DNA of 64,000 nucleotides from Streptomyces flavofungini (lineage in GTDB: Bacteria; Actinomycetota; Actinomycetes; Streptomycetales; Streptomycetaceae), in assembly GCF_014650815.1 (NCBI RefSeq), contig NZ_BMVR01000002.1:186001-250000 (forward strand), read 5' to 3'. The translations under genes and the position numbers were made by a program. The notes beneath the pieces were generated by a model that did no database searches, was not told the origin of the DNA, and worked only from the letters and a program-made list of their open reading frames with translations. This document shows, piece after piece, positions 51,897 through 62,476 of this stretch. Within the stretch, counting starts at the first letter, position 1, and the number at the start of each line of letters is the position of its first letter.

Positions 51897-52679
51897 ATGG
51901 CGATCATCAGCACGGCCGGACTGGCCAAGACGTTCACGACGAAGGCGGGCCCCGTGGCGGCCGTGCGCGGCATCGACCTGACCGTCGCCCCCGGCGAGAT
52001 CCTCGGCTTCCTCGGCCCGAACGGCGCGGGCAAGACGACCACGCTGCGCATGCTCACCACGCTCCTCCCGCCCACCGGCGGCGCCGCCACCGTCGCGGGC
52101 TTCGACCTCGCCCGCGAGCCCGCCGCCGTGCGCGGCCGGATCGGGTACGTGGCCCAGTCCGGCGGCGTCGACCTGAACATCTCGCTGCGCGAGGAGCTGG
52201 TCACCCAGGGACGGCTCTACCGCCTGCCGAAAGCCGAAGCCGTCGCCCGCGCCGAGGAGTTGGCCCGCGACCTGGGCCTCACCGACCTGCTCGACCGCAA
52301 GTGCGCCGCCCTCTCCGGCGGCCAGCGGCGACGGCTCGACATCGCCATGGGCCTGATGCACCGCCCCGCGATCCTCTTCCTCGACGAACCGACGACCGGC
52401 CTGGACCCCGGCGCCCGCGCCGACCTCTGGGACCTGGTGCGCCGCCTGCGCGCCGACCACGGCACGACCGTGTTCCTGACGACGCACTATCTGGACGAGG
52501 CGGACGCCCTGGCCGACCGGATCGTCGTCGTGGACGAGGGCGTCGTGGTCGCCGACGGCACCCCGAGCGCCCTCAAGCTCCAGTACGCGGGCTCGGCCGA
52601 GGCCGCACTCCAGCACGCGTTCCTCGCCATCACCGGCCGTGGCCCGGCCCCCGCCGACCGCACCCCGGTCGCCGTCTAG
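51897..52679 (+). CDS. Drug-type ABC exporter, ATP-binding subunit
   Basis: The 260-residue protein has Walker A GPNGAGKTTT, the canonical signature LSGGQRRRLDIA, Walker B LFLDEPTTGLDP and the switch TTHYLDEADALADR, typical of daunorubicin-resistance-type (DrrA-like) exporters. There is no Shine-Dalgarno, so it may be leaderless. The permease begins 59 bp later. Confidence 0.92.
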   Translation: MAIISTAGLAKTFTTKAGPVAAVRGIDLTVAPGEILGFLGPNGAGKTTTLRMLTTLLPPTGGAATVAGFDLAREPAAVRGRIGYVAQSGGVDLNISLREELVTQGRLYRLPKAEAVARAEELARDLGLTDLLDRKCAALSGGQRRRLDIAMGLMHRPAILFLDEPTTGLDPGARADLWDLVRRLRADHGTTVFLTTHYLDEADALADRIVVVDEGVVVADGTPSALKLQYAGSAEAALQHAFLAITGRGPAPADRTPVAV

Positions 52680-52738
52680 AGCCTCGCCGACCCATCGGAC
52701 AGGCCCTGGCCGCCTCCCCTACGACCTCAGGACTCCCC

Positions 52739-53494
52739 ATGCCCGCGCTCCTCTCCGACACCGCCCTGGTCTTCGGCCGCTACGCCCGCCAGACCCTGCG
52801 CTCCAAGTTCCAGATGCTCTTCGGCGTGCTCACGCCGCTGCTCTACCTGCTCTTCTTCGGGCCGCTGCTCACCGACCTGCCACTGGGCTCGCGCGGCGAC
52901 TCCTGGCAGGTCCTTGTGCCGGGGCTGCTGCTCCAGCTCGGCCTCTTCGGGGCGACGTTCAGCGGGTTCGCGATCATCATCGAGAAGCAGTTCGGGGTGG
53001 TGGAGCGGATGCGGGTGACGCCGGTGAGCAGGCTCGCGCTGCTGCTCGGGCGGGTGCTGCGGGACGCGACGCTGTTCGTGTTCCAGGCGGTGCTCCTGGT
53101 CCTCGCGGCGCTCGTCATGGGGCTGCGGGCGCCGGTCGCGGGCGTGCTCATCGGCTTCGCGTTCGTGGGCGTCCTGACGCTGTCGCTGGCCGCGCTCTCG
53201 TACTCCCTGGCCCTGAAGGTCTCCAAGCCGCACGAGTTCGGGCCCGTGGTGAACGCGGTGAGCATGCCGTCCACGCTGCTGTCCGGCCTGATGCTGCCGA
53301 TGGCCCTCGCGCCGGGCTGGCTGGACGTCCTGTCGCACTTCATGCCGTTCCGCTATCTCGTGGACGCGGTGCGGGCGGCCTACGTGGGCGACTACGCGAG
53401 CGGTGCGGTGCTGTACGGCGTGGTGACGGCCGCCGCGTTCGCCGCGCTGTCCGTGATGGTCGGCACACGCGTCTTCCGCACGGCCGGGGCCTAA
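52739..53494 (+). CDS. Drug-type ABC exporter, permease subunit
   Basis: The 251-residue protein has six membrane segments (LFGVLTPLLYLLFFGPLL, LLLQLGLFGATFSGFAIII and others) and the ABC-2 cytoplasmic motif VERMRVTPVSRLALLLGRVLRD. It pairs with the ATPase before it, and the two are probably regulated by the divergent TetR protein. The cobalamin gene follows 13 bp later, so they may share a transcript. Confidence 0.9.
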   Translation: MPALLSDTALVFGRYARQTLRSKFQMLFGVLTPLLYLLFFGPLLTDLPLGSRGDSWQVLVPGLLLQLGLFGATFSGFAIIIEKQFGVVERMRVTPVSRLALLLGRVLRDATLFVFQAVLLVLAALVMGLRAPVAGVLIGFAFVGVLTLSLAALSYSLALKVSKPHEFGPVVNAVSMPSTLLSGLMLPMALAPGWLDVLSHFMPFRYLVDAVRAAYVGDYASGAVLYGVVTAAAFAALSVMVGTRVFRTAGA

Positions 53495-53507
53495 CTACTC
53501 TGGCCGC

Positions 53508-54095
53508 ATGGTCAATCTGACGCGCATCTACACACGGACCGGCGACCAGGGCACCACCGCCCTCGGCGACATGAGCAGGACCGCCAAGACCGACCTCAGG
53601 ATCTCCGCGTACGCGGACGCCAACGAGGCCAACGCCGCCATCGGCACGGCCATCGCCCTCGGCGGCCTCGCCCCGGAGGTCGTGGCGGTCCTCACCCGGG
53701 TCCAGAACGACCTCTTCGACGTCGGCGCGGACCTGTGCACGCCCGTCATCGACGACCCGAAGTACCCGCCGCTGCGCGTCGAGCAGTCGTACGTCGACAA
53801 GCTGGAGGCGGACTGCGACCGCTTCAACGAGGACCTGGAGAAGCTGCGCAGCTTCATCCTGCCGGGCGGTACGCCGGGCGCGGCCCTGCTGCACCAGGCG
53901 TGCACGGTGGTCCGGCGGGCCGAGCGGTCCACCTGGGCGGCCCTCGACGAGCACGGCTCCGCCGAGCGGGGCGGCAGCATGAACGCGCTCACCGCGACCT
54001 ACCTCAACCGCCTCTCCGACCTCCTGTTCATTCTCGCCCGTACGGCGAACAAGGAGGTCGGAGACGTGCTGTGGGTGCCCGGCGGGGACCGCTAG
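53508..54095 (+). CDS. Cob(I)yrinic acid a,c-diamide adenosyltransferase (PduO type)
   Basis: The 195-residue protein begins MVNLTRIYTRTGDQGTTALGD, the ATP-binding motif of PduO-type adenosyltransferases, and continues with RISAYADANEANAAIG and the late stretch NRLSDLLFILAR. It makes adenosylcobalamin from cob(I)alamin and ATP, supplying icmA and methylmalonyl-CoA mutase. It ends close to the next convergent gene. Confidence 0.94.
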   Translation: MVNLTRIYTRTGDQGTTALGDMSRTAKTDLRISAYADANEANAAIGTAIALGGLAPEVVAVLTRVQNDLFDVGADLCTPVIDDPKYPPLRVEQSYVDKLEADCDRFNEDLEKLRSFILPGGTPGAALLHQACTVVRRAERSTWAALDEHGSAERGGSMNALTATYLNRLSDLLFILARTANKEVGDVLWVPGGDR

Positions 54096-54134
54096 CCCGC
54101 ACGCGCCCCGGCGCCTCGCGGACGACTCCGGCGC

Positions 54135-54716
54135 TCAGACCTTGGTGAGGTCGTGCGGCCGCTCGTCCCGCTCCCCCGGGGCCGGGGCGGGCTTCCGCTT
54201 CGGGAACAGCGTGTAGCTCAGCGCGATCAGGCCGTGGATGCCGGCCGTGCGCCACGCGGTGTACATCCACGAGTCGAGCGACCCCGTGCGGCCCGGGTCG
54301 TCCACGTACCACTTGGCGAGCAGCAGCAGCCCGGAGGCGACCGCCGCCGCGACCACCGTGCCCAGCCAGACCTTGCCCTCGTGCCGGGCGCGCGGCCAGC
54401 CGTAGCGCGGCGGGCGCGGCACCGGGGTGCCGTTGAAGCGGTGTGCGGCGTGGCCGTCGAGCCACTTCACGGTGCGGTGGCCGTGGCCGACGGTGTAGCC
54501 GATGTAGACCGCCGCGAGGCCGTGCTTCCAGCTCGGGTCGGCCCCGTTCTTCAGGTCGACGGCGGTGACGACCAGCAGGAGCAGTTCGAGCAGCGGCTCA
54601 CAGAGCAGGATCGCGAGGCCGAGGCGCGGCATCTTCAGCAGATAGCGGGCGCCGAGGCCCGCGGCGAGGATCACCCAGAAGCCGACCTCGCAGATGATGA
54701 TCAAGGTGACGATCAC
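54135..54716 (-). CDS. Membrane protein of unknown function
   Basis: The 193-residue product has about five membrane segments (IIICEVGFWVILAAGLGAR, LAILLCEPLLELLLLVVTAV, WLGTVVAAAVASGLLLLAKWYV, AGIHGLIALSYTLF) and a basic Pro/Arg-rich middle (PVPRPPRYGWPRARHEGK). The GTG at 54716 has AGGAGG upstream. No family could be assigned with confidence. It is divergent from the kinase gene. Confidence 0.7.
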   Translation of the reverse strand: MIVTLIIICEVGFWVILAAGLGARYLLKMPRLGLAILLCEPLLELLLLVVTAVDLKNGADPSWKHGLAAVYIGYTVGHGHRTVKWLDGHAAHRFNGTPVPRPPRYGWPRARHEGKVWLGTVVAAAVASGLLLLAKWYVDDPGRTGSLDSWMYTAWRTAGIHGLIALSYTLFPKRKPAPAPGERDERPHDLTKV

Positions 54717-54898
54717 GGCTCGTTCCTCCTGACACCGGCCCCGACGGCCCTGGTCCTCGTGTTCACCTCTCCAGGCTCCCGCCGGGAACGCGGCGGATCG
54801 TCGTCGGCAGTGACGAAGTGCGGCTGCATCCTTCGATGTACCGGTGCTTCACCCGTCATAGGGAGGCCGGGGCGCGCCGGGCCGTGTTGGATGGAGTC

Positions 54899-56098
54899 AT
54901 GCCGCTGCCGCTCCCCCGCCGCCCGGACGTCGTCGACGTACGCATCTGTGTGGCCAGTCTGCTCAGCGGGCTCGGGCTGTGGGCGCTCGGCATCACGATG
55001 CAGACCCGCCCGTTCGGCGAGAGCTGGTCGTTGCTGCCGCTGTTCGCCATGGCGGGCCTGGTGCTGCTGCGCCGCACGGCCCCCACGTTCGCGCTGTGCG
55101 CGGGCAGCCTGGCGTTGATCGCCGATCAGTTCACGACGGGGAATCTGGCGACGGTCGTGATGTTCACGGACATCGTGTACGCGGCCGTGGTGTACGGCAC
55201 GCCCGCCCAGGCCCGGCGCATCCCGGTCACGACGGGCCTGATCACGGTGGCGGTGACCGTCGGCTTCCTGGCTTGGTTCCGGCAGGCGGACGCGATCCTC
55301 GTGGGCGCCGTGACCGCACTCGTGACGTTTGCTCCCGCGACGACGGGCGTCCTCGTCCGCAACCACCGGGAGGCCGCCGACCTGGCCCGGCTGCGCGCCG
55401 AGCAGACCGCGCTGCTCGCCGAGATGGACCGTACGCAAGCCGTCACCGCCGAGCGCGCGCGGATGGCCCGCGAACTGCACGACATGGTCGCCAACCACCT
55501 GTCGGCCATCGCCATCCACTCCACGGCCGCGCTGTCCCTGGACGACCCGCGCACCACGAAGGACGCGCTCACCGTCATCCGCGAGAACAGCGTCGAGGGC
55601 CTCGCCGAGATGCGCCGCCTCATCGGCATCCTGCGCGACTCCAGCGGCGACCTGGAACCGGCCGCCGCGCCCACCCTGGACGGCCTCGGCGCCCTCGCCG
55701 AGAACGCCCGCACCAACGGCCTCGACGTCCGCCTCGACGACGCCCGCACCCCGCACGACCCACCGCTGCCCGCGCCGGTCGAGCTGGCCGCGTACCGCAT
55801 CGTCCAGGAATCCCTCACCAACGCCCTCAAGCACGCCGCGCCCGGCCTGGTCACGGTGGCCCTGGCCCGGGAGCCCGACGGCCTGCGGGTGCGCGTGAGC
55901 AGCCCGTTCGGCGAGGCCCGGGGGCCGCGCGCGCCCGGCTCCGGCGCCGGGCTCGTCGGCATGCAGGAGCGGGCCGCGCTGCTCGGCGGGACCTTCGAGT
56001 CCGGCCCCGAGCCGCATCCGGAGCTGCCCGGCGCCAAGGTGTGGCGGGTCGAGGCCCGGCTGCCCATCGACCCCAAAGACCAAGGAGTCACCGAATGA
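54899..56098 (+). CDS. NarL-type sensor histidine kinase
   Basis: The 399-residue protein starts MPLPLPRRPDVVDV (ATG, with GGAG just upstream). Six hydrophobic stretches occupy about 15-160, with almost no extracellular loop. The phospho-acceptor box ERARMARELHDMVANHLSAI and the ATPase segment AAYRIVQESLTNALKHA are those of HisKA_3 kinases. Its stop overlaps the regulator ATG (ATGA). Signal unknown; membrane stress sensing fits the topology. Confidence 0.92.
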   Translation: MPLPLPRRPDVVDVRICVASLLSGLGLWALGITMQTRPFGESWSLLPLFAMAGLVLLRRTAPTFALCAGSLALIADQFTTGNLATVVMFTDIVYAAVVYGTPAQARRIPVTTGLITVAVTVGFLAWFRQADAILVGAVTALVTFAPATTGVLVRNHREAADLARLRAEQTALLAEMDRTQAVTAERARMARELHDMVANHLSAIAIHSTAALSLDDPRTTKDALTVIRENSVEGLAEMRRLIGILRDSSGDLEPAAAPTLDGLGALAENARTNGLDVRLDDARTPHDPPLPAPVELAAYRIVQESLTNALKHAAPGLVTVALAREPDGLRVRVSSPFGEARGPRAPGSGAGLVGMQERAALLGGTFESGPEPHPELPGAKVWRVEARLPIDPKDQGVTE

Positions 56099-56745
56099 TC
56101 CGCGTGCTCGTCGCCGAGGACCAGTCCGCCGTGCGGGCGGGCCTGGTCCTGATCCTGCGCAGCGCGCCCGACATGGAGGTGGTCGGCGAGGCCGCGGACG
56201 GCGAGCAGGCGGTGGCCCTGGCCCGGGAGCTGCGGCCCGACCTGGTCCTCATGGACGTGCAGATGCCCCGCCTCGACGGCGTCTCCGCGACCCGCCAGGT
56301 GGTGGCCGAAGAGCTGGCGGACGTGCTCGTGCTGACCACGTTCGACCTGGACGAGTACGTCTTCGGGGCGCTGCGCGCGGGCGCGTCCGGCTTCCTCCTG
56401 AAGAACACCGAGGCCAAGGACCTCCTGGAGGCGGTGCGCACGGTCGCCCGCGGCGAGGGCCTGATCGCCCCCGCGGTCACCCGCCGCCTGATCGCCGAGT
56501 TCGCCACGCCCCGGCGCACCCCGCGCCAGGGCAGCACCGTCGACCCGGCGGTCATCGACTCCCTGACCCGGCGTGAGCGCGAGGTCCTCTCCTGCCTCGG
56601 CGAGGGCCTCTCCAACGCGGAGATCGCGACCCGCCTGGACATGGCGGAAGCAACGGTGAAGACCCATGTGAGCCGCCTCCTGGGCAAGTTGGAACTGCGC
56701 AGCAGGGTGCAGGCGGCCGTGCTGGCCCAGGAGCTGGGGGTCTGA
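56095..56745 (+). CDS. NarL-family response regulator
   Basis: The 216-residue protein has a receiver domain (VLVAEDQSAVRAGLVLIL, DLVLMDVQMPRLDGV, FLLKNTEAKDLL) and a LuxR-type helix-turn-helix (LTRREREVLSCLGEGLSNAEIATRLDMAEATVKTHVSRLLGKL). It is coupled to its kinase. No target can be read from the window. Confidence 0.93.
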   Translation: MIRVLVAEDQSAVRAGLVLILRSAPDMEVVGEAADGEQAVALARELRPDLVLMDVQMPRLDGVSATRQVVAEELADVLVLTTFDLDEYVFGALRAGASGFLLKNTEAKDLLEAVRTVARGEGLIAPAVTRRLIAEFATPRRTPRQGSTVDPAVIDSLTRREREVLSCLGEGLSNAEIATRLDMAEATVKTHVSRLLGKLELRSRVQAAVLAQELGV

Positions 56746-56800
56746 CCGAGGCCGAGGGCGGCCAACTCCAGCCCGTGCGGCCGACGGCGAGCGGCATATA

Positions 56801-56842
56801 GAGCCCGTCCGGCGATTGAGGACGAGACCGAAGGGCGATCGG
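56801..56842. repeat. Dispersed 42-bp intergenic repeat, copy B
   Basis: The sequence beginning GAGCCCGTCCGGCGAT matches copy A (11903-11944) at 38 of 42 positions. It lies in the gap after the NarL-type regulator. Confidence 0.65.
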
Positions 56843-56905
56843 CGGCGCCCCGAGGGCAGGGGCACCCGACTGCCCAAGGCCCAAGGGCCCGGGTCCCCTT
56901 GACCG

Positions 56906-56919
56906 TTGGTCCAGACCTT
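56906..56919. promoter_or_regulatory. DasR-type (dre) site before the chitinase
   Basis: TTGGTCCAGACCTT matches the dre core TGGTC-N-AGACC. DasR, the GlcNAc-responsive GntR repressor, controls most Streptomyces chitinase genes. The site is about 115 bp before the chitinase start. Confidence 0.75.
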
Positions 56920-57032
56920 TCTATTCTCGCGGCACTGCGGTGGGCACATGGCAGGCACAGAACACACACTTCGTGCTCACGGGCGTCGCAGGGCTCCACC
57001 CCCACCCCCGGAACTCGACCGAGGAGCACCCC

Positions 57033-58910
57033 TTGCGCGTCAGACACAGGTCAAGACATCGGCTGACAGCCGGGCTCACCACCCTCCTGCTCCCCTTCGC
57101 CACCCTCGTCGCCCTCGGCGGCTCCGCCGAGGCGGCCCCGGCCACCGCGCCGCAGAGCGCGCAGGCCGCGCCGAAGGCCGCCGCCGGTGCCACCGCCACG
57201 TACGCCAAGACCCAGGACTGGGGCTCCGGCTTCGAGGGCAAGTGGACCATCAAGAACACCGGCACCACCGCGCTCAGCTCCTGGACCGTCGAGTGGGACT
57301 TCCCCGCGGGCACCAAGGTGACGTCGGCGTGGGACGCGACGGTCACCAACGCGGGCAACAAGTGGACCGCGAAGAACCTCGGTTGGAACGGCTCCCTCGC
57401 CCCCGGCGCGACCGTCAGCTTCGGCTTCAACGGCTCCGGGCCCGGCTCCCCCGCCAACTGTCTGCTGAACGGCGAGAGCTGCGACGGCGGCGGCCAGCCC
57501 GGCGACAACCCGCCCTCCGCCCCCGGCACCCCGACCGCGTCCGACATCACCAACACCTCGGTGAAGCTGGACTGGAAGGCCGCGACGGACGACAAGGGCG
57601 TCAAGAACTACGACGTGCTGCGCGACGGCGCGAAGGTCGCGACGGTGACCGGCACCACGTACGCCGACTCCGGGCTCACCAAGGGCACCGACTACTCGTA
57701 CAGCGTCCAGGCCCGTGACACCGCCGACCAGACCGGACCCGCCAGCGGCTCCGTGAAGGTGCGCACCACGGGCGGCGGCCCCGACCCCGACCCGGGCGAC
57801 AAGGTGAAGCTCGGGTACTTCACCAACTGGGGCGTCTACCAGCGCAACTACCACGTGAAGAACATCGCGTCCTCCGGCTCCGCCGAGAAGATCACGCACA
57901 TCAACTACGCGTTCGGCAACGTCCAGGGCGGCAAGTGCACCATCGGTGACGCCTACGCCGACTACGACAAGGCGTACACCGCCGACCAGTCCGTCGACGG
58001 CGTCGCCGACACCTGGGACCAGCCCCTGCGCGGCAACTTCAACCAGCTGCGCAAGCTGAAGGCCAAGTACCCGCACATCAAGGTCCTCTGGTCGTTCGGC
58101 GGCTGGACCTGGTCCGGCGGCTTCACCGACGCCATGAAGAACCCGGAGGCGTTCGCGGACTCCTGCTACAAGCTGGTCGAGGACCCGCGCTGGGCCGACG
58201 TCTTCGACGGCATCGACCTGGACTGGGAGTACCCCAACGCCTGCGGCCTGAGCTGTGACACCAGCGGCCCGGCCGTGATGAAGACGATGATGCAGGCGTT
58301 CCGGAACAAGTTCGGCGCCAACAACCTCGTCACCGCGGCCATCACCGCCGACGCCTCACCGGGCGGCAAGATCGACTCCGCCGACTACGGCGGCGGCGCG
58401 CAGTACGCCGACTGGTACAACGTGATGACGTACGACTTCTTCGGTGCCTGGGACGCCAAGGGTCCGACGGCCCCGCACTCGCCGCTGACCGACTACCCCG
58501 GCATCCCGAAGGGCGGCTTCAACTCCGCGGCGGCGATCAACAAGCTGAAGGCCAAGGGCGTACCCGGCAAGAAGCTCCTGCTCGGCATCGGCTTCTACGG
58601 CCGAGGCTGGACGGGCGTCACGCAGAAGGAGCCAGGAGGCACGGCCACCGGGGCCGCGCCGGGAACGTACGAGGCGGGCATCGAGGACTACAAGATCCTC
58701 AAGAACTCCTGCCCGTCCAACGGCACGGTCGCGGGCACGGCCTACGCCCACTGCGGCAGCAACTGGTGGTCGTACGACACCCCGGCGACGATCCGCGCCA
58801 AGATGGCCTGGGCGAAGGAGCAGGGCCTCGGCGGCGCCTTCTTCTGGGAATTCAGCGGCGACACGGCGAACGGCGAGCTGGTGACGGCGATCAATGACGG
58901 CCTGAAGTAA
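57033..58910 (+). CDS. Secreted GH18 chitinase with CBM2 and FnIII domains
   Basis: The 625-residue protein starts at a TTG with GAGGAG upstream. A signal peptide ends near EAAPA. CBM2 (about 50-150, WGSGFEGKWTIKNTGTTALSSWTVEW) binds chitin/cellulose, then FnIII (about 175-262), then GH18 from about 268. The catalytic motif DGIDLDWEYP, FGGWTWSGG and YDFFGAWD are intact. It hydrolyses chitin by substrate-assisted retention. The domain order is that of Streptomyces ChiC-type enzymes. A dre site lies upstream. Confidence 0.95.
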   Translation: MRVRHRSRHRLTAGLTTLLLPFATLVALGGSAEAAPATAPQSAQAAPKAAAGATATYAKTQDWGSGFEGKWTIKNTGTTALSSWTVEWDFPAGTKVTSAWDATVTNAGNKWTAKNLGWNGSLAPGATVSFGFNGSGPGSPANCLLNGESCDGGGQPGDNPPSAPGTPTASDITNTSVKLDWKAATDDKGVKNYDVLRDGAKVATVTGTTYADSGLTKGTDYSYSVQARDTADQTGPASGSVKVRTTGGGPDPDPGDKVKLGYFTNWGVYQRNYHVKNIASSGSAEKITHINYAFGNVQGGKCTIGDAYADYDKAYTADQSVDGVADTWDQPLRGNFNQLRKLKAKYPHIKVLWSFGGWTWSGGFTDAMKNPEAFADSCYKLVEDPRWADVFDGIDLDWEYPNACGLSCDTSGPAVMKTMMQAFRNKFGANNLVTAAITADASPGGKIDSADYGGGAQYADWYNVMTYDFFGAWDAKGPTAPHSPLTDYPGIPKGGFNSAAAINKLKAKGVPGKKLLLGIGFYGRGWTGVTQKEPGGTATGAAPGTYEAGIEDYKILKNSCPSNGTVAGTAYAHCGSNWWSYDTPATIRAKMAWAKEQGLGGAFFWEFSGDTANGELVTAINDGLK

Positions 58911-58923
58911 GGGCCCACACGAC

Positions 58924-58964
58924 GAAGCCGGGCTGACGGGAACGCCCCCCGTCAGCCCGGCTTC
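58924..58964. terminator. Bidirectional terminator, chitinase / DUF2550
   Basis: GAAGCCGGGCTGACGGG pairs perfectly with CCCGTCAGCCCGGCTTC around a 7-nt loop, between two converging stop codons. Confidence 0.82.
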
Positions 58965-58981
58965 TCCATGCGACAGCGCCC

Positions 58982-59440
58982 TCAGGCGACATTCACGCGC
59001 TGGCCAGGGGGTGCGGCCTCCAACCAGGCCAGGAACCCGGTCAGCGCGTCCTCGCTCATGGCCAGCTCAAGCCGTACGCCCCGGTGCAGACAGCCCAGCA
59101 CGACGGCGTTCGAGAGCAGCGCCAGCTCCTCCTCGCCGTCCGGAGCGCGCCGGTCGACGACCTCGATCGCCGAGCGCTCCAGGGTGCGGCGCGGCCGGGG
59201 AGCGTACGAGAAGATACGGAACCACTCGACCCGGTCGCCGTTGTAGCGGGCGACGCCGTAGCCCCAGCCCTTGCCGGGGACTCCGACGGGCTCCTCGGGG
59301 TCGGGGGCGTGCCAGCGCAGGCTGCAGTCGAAGGTGCCGCCGGAGCGCTGGATCAGCCGGCGGCGCAGTCCGAAGACGAAGAGCCCCAGCAACACCAGCG
59401 CGATCAACACAAGTCCGCACACGAGCAGAACGAGGATCAT
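58982..59440 (-). CDS. DUF2550 membrane protein
   Basis: The 152-residue product has one N-terminal membrane segment (LVLLVCGLVLIALVLLGLFVFGL) and a conserved cytoplasmic domain (GTFDCSLRWHAPDPEEPVGVPGKGWGYGVARYNGDRVEWFRIFSYAPRPRRTL). DUF2550 genes sit next to the ATP synthase operon in many actinobacteria, as here. I favour ATG 59440 over GTG 59446, since GGAGG is 9 nt before the ATG. Function unknown. Confidence 0.85.
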   Translation of the reverse strand: MILVLLVCGLVLIALVLLGLFVFGLRRRLIQRSGGTFDCSLRWHAPDPEEPVGVPGKGWGYGVARYNGDRVEWFRIFSYAPRPRRTLERSAIEVVDRRAPDGEEELALLSNAVVLGCLHRGVRLELAMSEDALTGFLAWLEAAPPGQRVNVA

Positions 59441-59517
59441 CGGCACCGACCTCCTCGCCTCAACACGACTTCTCGAAACGGACCAAACAACCGCACCCGG
59501 AACCGCACCCGCATCGC

Positions 59518-59565
59518 CTCAGCCGCGACCAGGTCCGGAGAGCTCCGGTCCTGGCCGCGGCTGAG
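59518..59565 (-). terminator. Long hairpin terminator of the atp operon
   Basis: A 23-bp arm (59518-59540) pairs with 59543-59565 with two mismatches and a 2-nt loop. It lies 25 bp past the atpC stop and before the DUF2550 gene. Confidence 0.7.
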
Positions 59566-59589
59566 TCACGTTACGCCGCGCGCCGAGGG

Positions 59590-59964
59590 TCAGCGCGCCG
59601 CCACCGAACGAAGTCGAACGTCGGCGCGCCGCTCGGCGGAGGCGTCGGCCTCCGACTTGGCACGCTCGAACGCCCGCTCCGCACGCTGGACGTCGATCTC
59701 GTCGGAGAGCTCGGCGATCTCGGCGAGCAGTGACAGCTTGTTGTCGGCGAACGAGATGAATCCGCCGTGCACCGCGGCGACGACCGTGTCGCCGTCGCTC
59801 GTACGAATGGTCACCGGGCCCGACTCCAGCACACCGAGCAGCGGCTGGTGACCGGGCATGACGCCGATGTCGCCGGACGTGGTACGTGCGACGACCAGGG
59901 TGGCCTCGCCGGACCAGACACTGCGGTCCGCGGCGACCAGCTCGACATGCAGCTCAGCAGCCAA
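59590..59964 (-). CDS. atpC: ATP synthase epsilon subunit
   Basis: The 124-residue subunit begins at a TTG (LAAELHVELVAADRSVWSG) with GAGGAG upstream. The N-terminal beta-barrel (SGDIGVMPGHQPLLGVLESGPVTI) and C-terminal helices are intact. Epsilon couples and inhibits the F1 motor. It is the last gene of the atp operon, separated from atpD by a structured 132-bp gap. Confidence 0.96.
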   Translation of the reverse strand: MAAELHVELVAADRSVWSGEATLVVARTTSGDIGVMPGHQPLLGVLESGPVTIRTSDGDTVVAAVHGGFISFADNKLSLLAEIAELSDEIDVQRAERAFERAKSEADASAERRADVRLRSVAAR

Positions 59965-60029
59965 GGGTGGCTCCTCGGGTCACCACCCGGCGGTTCAGCC
60001 GGGTGTTGGGTCAAATTCTAGTGGGCGTG

Positions 60030-60081
60030 GGGAGAAGGGCGGACACGACCCCGTGTCGCGGGGTGCACCCGCCCTTCTCCC
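60030..60081 (-). other. Intercistronic hairpin between atpD and atpC
   Basis: GGGAGAAGGGCGG and CCGCCCTTCTCCC form a 13-bp stem around a G/C-rich loop that can fold further. Read on the minus-strand mRNA, it starts about 15 nt after the atpD stop. It may act as an RNA-processing or attenuation element. Confidence 0.55.
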
Positions 60082-60096
60082 GATGAGCTGCTGGGC

Positions 60097-62456
<2,360 letters not shown>

Positions 62457-62476
62457 GAGTCAGGTCCCTTCCGTCG

